Positions 54,939 to 64,000 of a stretch of 64,000 nucleotides of DNA are shown here, piece by piece. Below the pieces are notes generated by a model. That model ran no database searches. It was not told where the DNA came from and saw only the letters and a list, made by a program, of their open reading frames with translations. How positions within the stretch are numbered: the stretch's first letter is position 1; each line of letters begins with the position of its first letter. A program made the translations under genes and the position numbers. Source of the DNA: Strigamia acuminata (Eukaryota > Arthropoda > Chilopoda > Geophilomorpha > Linotaeniidae); assembly GCA_949358305.1 (NCBI GenBank), contig OX442323.1:9424001-9488000 (forward strand). Direction: 5' to 3'.

Positions 54939-57900
54939 ATGGCGGACGTGTTTTGCGAGGAATATGCGTCGTCGCTCAACGACTTAACATGCAATAGCAA
55001 ACCGCACATTAGTGTGCTCACTATGTTGGCCGAGGAAAATTCTCAGTATGCACCAAACGTCGTACGGCTCATCGAGCAACATCTACAAAAGGTTCTTTGC
55101 GATATTTAATGTTTGATATTTACATTTTATTTTTGCTTTAATTAGTTTCGGCGTTAGGCCTAACTAAAACAAAAATCCGTTCTTTTTTTTTATTCTTTGC
55201 ATTTGATTTGCATTTTCTTCCGTTTAATTAGGGAACAAAATATTGACGTTATGTTTCGAAATCCTAATTGAAAAAGGGGAAAATTTGATTTTATTTATTT
55301 TATTTTTATTTTTTCTATTATTTTTTTTCATTTTTTTCATTATTTTTTTTTTTTTTAAGTTTTAGGAAAAATTTGTAGTGTATTTATTTTACATAAGTTG
55401 GTTTTTGGGTTTAATTTCCCATGAATTTACCCATAAAAAAAGAAAATAAAAGATTTTATCTAGATTGTTGTGTATCAATCTAACAATTTTTTTTTTTACA
55501 AAAAAAATTAAAATTTAAAGAAAAAAAAAAAAAAAACTAGAGAAATTCTTACCGTTTTGTGGAACATGAAAACATGAAAACCCTCAAGAAACTTCATTTC
55601 TAGCTGCCAGCAACTCGTGGATGATCCAAAATAATTTTTTTTATTTTTTAAAAAATCAACTTTGAAGCGGATTTTCATTTGCAGAACGAAGAAAGGACTT
55701 TTTCTTACAAACTTTAATCAAAAGGGGTTCAATGTTAACATTTAAAATTAATTTTAATTTAAACCTATTTAAAGGTATGTAATTGTAATTTAAACGGTTA
55801 ACCTTTTGTTTGTAAGATACTTTTAATAGTTTGATTGGATTTTTTGCAGTTTTTTCCTTTTTTTCGGACGAGAAAAGGATGATGAAATGTAGTAAATATT
55901 TGAATAATTTGATTTAAATGTGTTAATTTATTCTCAGGTGCGACCGGAAATAAAACTGCCAGCTATTTACCTAATTGATTCGATCGTGAAGAACGTGAGG
56001 GGGGATTACCTGAGTTTATTCACTCAGAATCTTGTCTCAACCTTTTGTAGTGTTTTCGAAAAGGTCAGTATTTTAAAAGTGAAGTTTAATTTGGGTAAAA
56101 TTGAATTGAAATTGGAATTTGAATAGTTTGATTAGTGGTTTGATTAATGTTGAACGAATGGCGCTCGGTGTTGTTTCAGGTGGACGAGAAGACGAGGCTG
56201 CAGTTGTACAAACTACGCCAGACGTGGGTGGAAGTTTTCCCGAACAAAAAGCTGTACGCGATCGACGTGAGGGTTCATCAGATGGATCCGGCCTGGCCGA
56301 TCAGCGCCCCGACGGCGAATCAAAGCATTCACGTGAATCCAAAGTTTTTAAAAGTTGGAACTTTTGTTTATATCGCGCTTGTGTATGAATTACTTATTTT
56401 TCTGTCGTTGAACAGAGTCCTAAGGAGGAGGAAGCCACTTCGGTGAAGGCGACTCAGGAGATGGAGGAGACCGAGATGAGACGCCAGTTGATCGCCAAGC
56501 AACAGGAGTTACTCAAGTTGCAGCAGCAGAAGTTGGAGCTGGAGTTGTTGCAGGCCAAGAATCGGTTGGAGGAGCAGAAACGGATGATCCAGACGCAGAC
56601 TGAAGTTGAACCAACTGTACGACTATTTAAAATATTTAATTATTTAATGATTAATTAACTAAATGGGTTTTTAGGTGCAAGAAACGAATAAATTGTTCGA
56701 AGCCAACCTGCCAGTTGCGAGCGCTTCGATAGTACAAGCTCAAGTGCAAGCTAATTCCGTAAGTTAATTCATTATATTTGATTAGATCGATGATTGATTG
56801 ATTTTGTTTGTTTTTAAAAGGTGATTCCAAAGGATCCACGAAGTGCCAAAGGACCGCGCCCGACGAAGGAGCCGAAAGCGTTCCGGATTCCGAATTTGTC
56901 GTCGGCCGTGACGAAAGCTGTTAACAATGTGGTTGGAGTGAAATTGGAAGGTCAAATTAAATCGGAAGTGAAACAGATAGCGAGTGGTGTGCGCAATATG
57001 TGCGATATGGCGGCTGGCACGTTTTTTGCTAAACAAACGCTGGCCAGTAAAGATCATGGGGCGCGTAACGACGTGACGAAGGCGTTGAAAAAGAAAGATT
57101 CTGATCTTCCGGCCAAAGTTTCTTCCAAAAAGAAGAGCGAACGCGAGTGGAAAAAGTCGAAAAACGAACTGAACGCGCCGTCGCCGAATAAAAAGTCTCC
57201 CGACGCGAAGAAGCGCAAGGAGAAGAGCAAAAAGGACACCCGCGACGCGAGCAAAATAAGGAAGGGCGAACGCAAACTGAACGCGAAGAAAAAGGAGCAC
57301 GAGCCGAACAAACTGGCGGAGGGCGCGGGGCGGCGCACGAATTTCCGAAGCCGGCGCAACTATAGGTCGAACCGCGACCGCAGCGAGTCGCCCGAGCCGA
57401 GTGCGAATTCGACTCCGAAAGCGGAGCTGGTGGCGATGGCGAGCAGTCCGAAATCGGAGGGCGCTGCGAAAGATGGAAAATATAAAAAGAAATTGGGCGA
57501 TGTAGTTGTTGTTGTTGATGAGAGTAAAGAGAATAAAATGGATTCTGGCGAGGTTTTGATCGCCGATGTTGATTTGAGAAAGGTGAAGCGGGACGTGCTG
57601 AACAACGACGATAGCGGAGCGGGAACGGGAGCGGGAGGCGCCGGCGAGGAACCGCCGAACAAACGCATGCGGCGTGACGACGACAAGGACACTCGTATCA
57701 CCAAGTACGTATTTGGCGCTGTTCTCTTTCAGTTTAACCAATTCAGTTTAATTCAATTTTCAGTCTGTTTGGCTCGAAAGACCAAGACTATCGCCAAATG
57801 AGCCAAAATGACAAAAAGTTTTTGCGTAACGATCGGAATTCGTGGGCGCAATATAAAGCCGAGCACCCGGACGAGTTTAAGAACGCGCCGTTTCCCGCCA

Positions 57901-60900
57901 GAGGAAACAGGCCCGACTTCGTGCCGTACAGGTCGTACGACATGGACCTGCGGATGCCAAGGGACTTCGACCCGGAGTGCGGCCTGTCCGAAGAAGGAGG
58001 TGGTGGAGGAGGTCCGCTCAACGCGCCGCCCGGCATGAGGGGCGCCCGAGGACGCTCCAACGACCCCCGCCTGGTGCGCAGGGGATTCGGACGACCCGCG
58101 AGGCAGGCGAACAACAACAACAGGGTGTTTGAGGACAGAAACCTGCGACGCCACCCTCTCTACCAGCGCTACCAGATGGAGTTCGAGAACACGCACCCGA
58201 GCGAGGAGATCCCGAACGCGCTGCAGCTGGACAAGCAGGGCGAGATCATGCGCCAGGCTGACCAGCAGCTCAAGTGCGGCCTGCTGACGCGCGAGCAGCA
58301 CCACGAGCTGCTCAACCAGCTGGCCAAGCTGTACGAGCTGCAGGTGACGCGCCAGAGGCAGCGCGAGGAGCAGCTGAGGGAGCGCATCATGTGCAACCGA
58401 ACGTCGCCAGACGCGACGGAGACGGCGGCGCCCGGCGCCTCGACGACGACGTCTTCCGCGCAGGAGCCCGAACCCGAGCCCGAGGCGGGGGCCCGCACCA
58501 AGGTGTCCATGCTGTCCATCTTCCAGAGGGAGAACGCCGCGGCTGCCGGCGCGGACGCCGCGAACCCGAACCGGACGGCCGTGGCGGCGGACGACGGCGA
58601 CCGGCTGATCGCCATCGACGGCAAGATCATGAAGCTCAAGTACCACGACGGCACGGCCATCATCCTGGAGGGCAGCAAGGTGCAGGAGATCCTGTTTCGT
58701 GGAACCCGGCGCGAGATCTTCGTGGACCGCGAGATCGTTCTGCTCGGCTTCGAGGGCGACGAGCAGACCTTTTATCTGAACTCGAAGCCGCACACGCTCA
58801 AGTTCGGGACCCCGACGCACGAGATTTACGTGGACAGGGTGGCGTACGAGGCGAGGTTCGGGGGGCCGCCCATCAGGCTCATGCTGGACGGAGAGGTGCA
58901 CGAAATTCGGATGGGGGGACCGCCGCCGGACGTGGAGTTGAAGGAACTGGGCGCGGACATGAAGGCGCAGATCGCCCACTTGATTGACGAGCCGAAAAGC
59001 GTTTCGGTGGGCGCCAAGGAGACGATACCTGGCGCCGAGCAGAAGACGGTTGACGAGCGCACCAAGGAAGACCACCAACAGATCCCGATGGACATCGACG
59101 AATTGAACGAGGGCGAGGGCAGCATCGTGACCAACGTGGCGGTGGAGGAGCCGAAAGCGGACAAAGAGCCGGAGAGCGCGTCCACGGTGACGACCGAGCC
59201 GCCCGCTGCCGCCGCCGCCACCGCCGCCGACGTATTGGCTCGCGTGTCGCCTCACGAGGGCCGCGCCGAGAGACCGTGGGACAAGGAGAGGGAGCAGTTC
59301 GCGTCCAGTTCGTTTAAGGGACGAGACAAGTGGAGAGAGCGCGAGAAACCGGCACGAAACGTGCGCGAGTACAACACGACCCGGCAGATGGACGAGCGCG
59401 AGGACTACTGGCCGCGACGGGAGGACGAGTTTGTGCGCAGACAAAAGTATTACAATAACAACAACAACAACAACAGCGGCAACAACAACAATAGCAACAA
59501 TAATAATAACAACAACAACAACAACAGAGAACGGGGCGGGCGGAACGGCAGCCCTCAGCGCGGGATGGGCGAGTACGGTCGATTCCGAGACGGCCCGCGT
59601 CGCAACTTCAACCCCATGTACTTCGCGGAAGGGCCTCGAATGCGCTACGACGGCGCTCGGGCGCCTTACGACAACAGGCCGAGGGGTTACGACGGGCATC
59701 CGCGCTTCGAGATGCGACCGAGGGCCGACCTGCGTCACACGGGCATGCGCCAGCCCCTGCTGGGCCAGTACTACGGCGGCGCCAACCAGTTCAATCTGGA
59801 CCAGGCGTTCAGGGCGAAGAACTGCGACGCGCCCAACTCGTCCAACGTGGCCGGGCAGTCGTTGGCGTTCGGGGGCCAGGGGCAGCCGAACGCAGCGGCG
59901 AGCGTGCCCGCGCCCTCGCTCGACATGAGCGAGTTGTTCCAGAAACTCGTGGCGAACGGCATCATTCCGTCGACCGTGGCGGCCGAACCGGCGCCGGAAA
60001 CGAACAAGATGGAGAGTGCGCTTCCGGGCGAGTCGGAACAGTTGGCTGAAGAGGAGGAGTACTTTGAAGAGTACGACGAAAAGCTTCCGCTGATTGAATT
60101 CACCTCGGAGTGTTTGAAAACGTGAGTTGTTAACGTTGTTGGGTTTTTATTGGATCAGGCTGATTAACCGCTTGTTTTGCAGGAGGTATCCGGCCATTAT
60201 CGGCAAACTGTGCCGCGGGATTCAGTGCTCGTCGTGCGGACTTCGATTCACGTCCGAACAGACGGAAAAGTACGGCCAGCATTTGGATTGGCATTTCCGA
60301 CAGAACAGGCGGGAGAGAGACAGCGCCAAGAAAGCCATGTCGAGAAAGTGGTACTACGACGTGCAGGATTGGATCCAGTTTGAAGAGATCGAAGATATGG
60401 AGGAAAGAGGTAAAAATGTGGAATGGAATTGAAATGGAGTTGAAATGGAATTGAAATGAATGTTTTTGTTTGAAGCGCGAAGTTTGTTCGAGGAGCAGGC
60501 GAACGAAGACCAGACGGAGCAGACTGAAGACGTGCAGACGATTCCGGTGGCCGAGAACGACGACGACAACGTTTGCGCCGTGTGCGGGGAATCGTTCGAG
60601 CAGTTCTGGGACGAGGACAAGGAGGAGTGGCATCTGAGAGACGCCACTCGCATCGACGGCAAAGTATGTTCGCGGCGTTTGATTCGTTAATGTTTGTGAA
60701 ATTGCTAATGCTCGTTTCTGTTTTTAGACATACCATCCGATTTGCTACGAGGACATTCGCAATGTATATTAGGAACGAGAGTGTAGTCAGGTTTTAATGA
60801 ACACGTTGTTGTTTTGTTTGGTTTAGATTTCGCAAGCGGACATTTCAGCGGACGAGGTGAAGGAGGAACCGAAACAAGTGGCTGACAGCTGGAAGAGCTT

Positions 60901-61524
60901 GGAGGAGAACGAAAGCAAACTGAAACGGGCGCTCAAGGAGGAGAAAGAGAACGGTAAGGAAGGGCAATAGCAGCGAGCAAAATGACGCGTTTTTGAAAAA
61001 ATCCCCGTTGAAATGATGTCTTTGTTTCAGTTGCGGTTGCGGTTGCAGAAGTGAAAATCAAACAGGAACCGGTGGAAGCCGAGTTTGAGTTTGAATTGGC
61101 GCAAGAATTGGTGCCAGTGGTCGCCGAGGCCGATGCTAAAGCTGATGCTAAAGCCGATGTTAAACCGGTGGTCAGTGATGATGGTAAGGCGAGTGTTGAT
61201 ATCGGACAAGAAGAAGAGAAAGAACTGTGTATTAAAGAGGAATTAATTGATAATAGAATGGAGTCAATTTCTAGTCATTTGATTGATGATGATAATGTTG
61301 AGCTTGATGTAAAATTAAATGAGGATAAAAGAAATGTTGATGAGAATTTGGTTTGTCCAGTGAAGACAGAGGAAGTGGTCGAGTCTCTAGCTCCTACTTG
61401 TCGTCCGGTGGAAATCCAAGACGACGGGATGGTGGAGTACGTCCCTCCAAAACTGCCTGGTTTCACTATTTTGCCTCCCGCCGTGAGGGGAACCGAGTTG
61501 TCGGGATTATGTTCCATTATGTAA
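54939..61524 (+). CDS. PCF11: Pre-mRNA cleavage complex II protein PCF11
   Basis: Couples RNA polymerase II CTD phosphorylation to 3'-end cleavage and termination. Exon 1 (54939-55091, MADVFCEEYASSLNDLTCNS) and the next exons form the CTD-interacting domain: VLTMLAEENSQYAPNVVRL, KLPAIYLIDSIVKNVRGDYL, KTRLQLYKLRQTWVEVFPN and KLYAIDVRVHQMDPAWP. A coiled-coil Gln/Glu/Leu-rich segment (56440-56615) and a long charged Lys/Arg/Glu region with two large exons (56821-57702 and about 57764-60121) follow. The second large exon carries an Asn-rich run near 59450-59525. Two zinc-finger-like exons close the core, CSSCGLRFTSEQ... HLDWHFR and CAVCGESFEQFWDEDKEEW, with RKWYYDVQDWIQFEE between. The C-terminal acidic tail ends SGLCSIM. 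TAA is at 61522-61524. AATAAA is at 61725. The first intron (846 bp) is the longest in the window. Confidence 0.95.
59447..59526 (+). repeat. AAC/AAT trinucleotide repeat encoding poly-Asn in PCF11
   Basis: A run of AAC, AAT and AAC-AGC codons encodes about 25 Asn with a few Ser and Gly. Codons alternate between AAC and AAT, so it is not a perfect microsatellite. It lies in the low-complexity linker before the Arg/Gly-rich segment (ERGGRNGSPQRG). Confidence 0.85.
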
Positions 61525-61983
61525 CATTCTCCCGGTCGAATTTTGTACATAATTTGTTTTGTTAGCTTCTACGAGAGTAAGAAAGATAGATAGAAAGAAA
61601 GAAAGAAAGAAGGAAAGGAGAAACACGATTGCGCGATTGATTGAATGATTGAATGAATGCACAACTCAATTTGTAAGTTACTGTAAATAACGATGGAAAG
61701 AAAGAAGATATATTGTAATGAAGCAATAAATTATCTGACTCTTATTTGACTCTTTCACATTACTTATTATTGATTATTATCTTTATTATTATTTCATTGT
61801 TTAATTTATGCTGAAAGAATAAATAATGTTTTCATATTTGGACGTAAACTGCACTAATAAAAATGTTTTCCGTAATCAAATAGTCTCTCGTGTAATTTGT
61901 CTATGTAATTTTTCGACTTATTAAATTTAACTGACAAGTGAGCTCGCACTCTTTTCTTTGCCTTTATTATTATATAATTCTTT
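61525..61983. other. Convergent 3' regions of PCF11 and NARS2
   Basis: About 460 bp between stop codons, with a GAAA microsatellite near 61588-61612 and AATAAA hexamers at 61725 and about 61821. No coding potential is seen. Confidence 0.6.
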
Positions 61984-63895
61984 TCACATTTTACAATTTT
62001 GACTCCAGCGCGGGAACGGGATCGTGTCGCGGATGTTGACGATCCCGGTGACGAACTGAAGGTATCGTTCGATCCCCATCCCGAACCCGCCGTGAGGAAC
62101 GCTGGCGAACTGCCTCAGCTCCAAGTACCAGTCCAAGTTTTCTGTCGTTTTGCACGCGTCGCGCAACACTCGGAGGTTGTCCTCGCGCAGACTGCCGCCG
62201 CACAGTTCGCCCACGACGGGCACCAGCAAGTCGACGGCCGCCACAGTCTTGGCTTCGTCTCCGTTCGATTTCATGTAAAATGGCGCGTCCAGCGAGGGGA
62301 AATCCGTGACGAACACAGGTCCGTTTCCGAACCATCGAACTATGAAATTCTCGTGTTCTTTTTGGAGACGCATTCCCCATTCCATCGGAGTCTTAAATTT
62401 GCCCACGTTCGCTCGTAGCAATTCCACCGCGTCCGAATACGAACACCTAATTATTAATTAATTATTAATTGTTAATTATTAACATTTTAATTCGTTATCC
62501 AACCTCGTGAAAGGAGCGTGATCGTTTAAAATTGTTTTCAACTTGTCCTGAAACGAAACAAAAAAGGAAAAAAGGAATTATTTGCCTCGAAAGACACAAG
62601 TTTCCCTCTGTCTTGTCTTTCCTACCAAATGTTCATTCACTCCTTGATATTTTATCAAATATTTAATTTCTGGTTCGCACTTGAACAAGATTTTCTCGGT
62701 CGTCGTCCTGATCATATCTTCGATCAACTCCAGAATATCGTTTAAAGTGTAGGCGAAAGCCATCTCCGCTTCCAGCATGTAAAATTCGGAAAGATGGCGT
62801 TGAGTGTGATTGTTTTCTGCACGGAATGCGGGCGTGATATTGTACACTTTTGGCATCCCTCCGCTACAAATAACAAACAATTTAGTTTTCTACATTTCTT
62901 TTTTCAACTTTCCTCGTTACCAAGCAACTGTTTCCAACTGCAATTGCCCCGACACGGTGAGAAACACTTTGGTACCAAAAAATCCTTCTTTCGCAATCGT
63001 TTCATTCTCTTCCTCAGCGTCGGTCGTTTCGTCCGACGTTGACGAACTCCGATCCGTTCCTTTCGGCGCCTACAAACAACCGGTTAAATCGACTAATAGA
63101 CCAACGCGTTTCTCGAGCTCTTACTTGCACTTCGAATATTTCTCCCCCACCTTCGCAATTGTTCGACGTGAGAATCGGAGTTTGTATTAAGCAGAAATCT
63201 TTTTCCTACGGGAAAGAATTCGTTGCTATAATTAACAAGAACCAACACAATTCGGGTGTTCAGTACTAACCTGAAAATACGAATGCAAACGCATAATTGC
63301 TTCGTTTCGTACTTTCAGGACTGATTGAAACGGTTTCGTACGAGACCGGAGGTGAAGATGATCGCGAAGATACTTGAAATTGTAGCCCACTTTATTGCGA
63401 AATGGGAATTTCTGATTGAATACAAATGATAAATTAGTCTCGGGCTTGATCGATGAGTTTGAAATTTACTTCTTGGTCACACGCTCCCAAAACTTTGATT
63501 TTTTCGGCGACAAGTTCAATTTTTTGCTTCGGGTGAGTGCTGGCCACGAGCCGTCCTTCGACGGTCACGACGCAGCCGTTCGTGAGATCCCTGCAACGAT
63601 TGTTTGTACATGATTCTCTCGGTTTTATTTAATGACCTACGGTGTTTTTAGCGATGGCTCCGCCACAATTTGAAGCCTTTCGCTCACGGAACCATCGACT
63701 AGGTCAATGAAAATTAATTCTTTTTGTTTTATTAATCTTTTAATCCATCCCTGAAGAGAAAAAAAATCGTTTATTTTCGTCGAGCGTTTTGTTAATCGAT
63801 GGGGATACCTGGACTTTGACTGTCGTGTCAATTGGTTGGACATTATGTAAATAACTAAGAGTTTTAAAAGCGGAGTACCAACGGCGACCCGCCAT
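61984..63895 (-). CDS. NARS2: Mitochondrial asparaginyl-tRNA synthetase
   Basis: A class IIb aminoacyl-tRNA synthetase that charges mitochondrial tRNA(Asn). The start MAGRRWYSAFKTLSYLHN is basic and presequence-like. The N-terminal OB-fold anticodon-binding domain reads GWIKRLIKQKELIFIDLVDG and GCVVTVEGRLVAS. The catalytic domain has the motif 2 neighbourhood YNITPAFRAENNHTQRHLSE, FYMLEAEMAF, NGPVFVTDFP and GELCGGSLRED. Motif 3 is the GGFGMGIERYLQFVTG stretch, with DTIPFPRW. The stop TGA is at 61986-61984. Exons are about 100-430 bp with short introns. It is convergent with PCF11. The start context AAACATGGCGGG resembles a TISU/YY1 initiator. Confidence 0.95.
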
Positions 63896-64000
63896 GTTTG
63901 ATATTAGTTCGGCACTTTTTGTAAGGTGTTGATTAAAAATGTACGTAGATAATTTTAATATTTGCTGAATTTTATTCTAATACGAATTTAATGTTTTTGG

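Noticed and set aside
58274-58987. A 237-codon Arg/Ala-rich frame inside PCF11
   Set aside because: A shifted frame of the same exon with extreme composition; the sense frame carries the conserved protein.
57753-59738. A 661-codon open frame on the minus strand
   Set aside because: It lies exactly antisense to the large PCF11 exon, is Val/Leu/Arg/His-rich with no domain, and arises because the sense codons are G/C-rich at third positions.

Overview
This window is nuclear DNA from an animal with a very compact, intron-rich genome. About 20 protein-coding genes lie in 64 kb on both strands, with multi-exon structures, introns mostly 50-100 bp long and AT-rich, and intergenic gaps that are often only 100-700 bp. 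The gene set is typical of metazoans: a Tec-family tyrosine kinase, PCM1, POSH/SH3RF, ARHGEF17, CHIC2, MED7 and FHIP1. No bacterial, viral or plasmid content is visible. The exact taxon cannot be read from the sequence. Slowly evolving proteins with tiny introns and long-conserved gene neighbourhoods would fit a miniaturised lophotrochozoan such as a compact-genome annelid, but that is inference.

Layout: 1-3.7 kb, a possible 3' exon of a gene lying off the left edge, then non-coding DNA. 3.7-9.3 kb (+) ARHGEF17-type RhoGEF. 10.1-12.3 kb (+) tryptophan 2,3-dioxygenase, tail to tail with cathepsin O (-, 12.5-13.5 kb). 13.8-14.9 kb (+) ribosomal protein S3. 15.1-16.4 kb (+) mitochondrial ornithine carrier. 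17.0-20.6 kb (-) POSH/SH3RF E3 ligase. 21.9-25.4 kb (+) FHIP1. 26.0-33.6 kb (+) PCM1. 34.2-36.2 kb (+) a poly(A)-binding protein without RRM1. 36.3-36.8 kb, a 225-bp tandem repeat. 36.9-37.5 kb (+) TRAPPC2. 38.2-39.1 kb (-) CHIC2. 39.7-41.1 kb (+) FAXDC2-like hydroxylase. 41.3-41.9 kb (-) MED7. 42.4-45.2 kb (+) Tec-family kinase. 45.3-47.5 kb (-) GATB. 47.6-50.5 kb (-) DHX35. 51.7-52.3 kb (+) an unrecognised PH-like gene. 53.5-54.3 kb (-) RAB30. 54.9-61.5 kb (+) PCF11. 62.0-63.9 kb (-) mitochondrial asparaginyl-tRNA synthetase NARS2.

The genes are mostly unrelated housekeeping and signalling functions, not one pathway. Their arrangement is informative: several neighbours here are also neighbours or chromosome-mates in human (TDO2/CTSO tail to tail; RAB30/PCF11/NARS2 with ARHGEF17 and RPS3; FAXDC2/MED7/Tec kinase; GATB/FHIP1/SH3RF), so the window looks like old bilaterian linkage blocks. 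The most unusual local features are an AT-AC (U12-type) intron in TRAPPC2, two GC-AG introns, a poly(A)-binding protein lacking its first RRM, a cathepsin O with almost no propeptide, and a 276-bp element with 25-bp terminal inverted repeats and 8-bp flanking direct repeats. I found no convincing previously undescribed multi-gene system.
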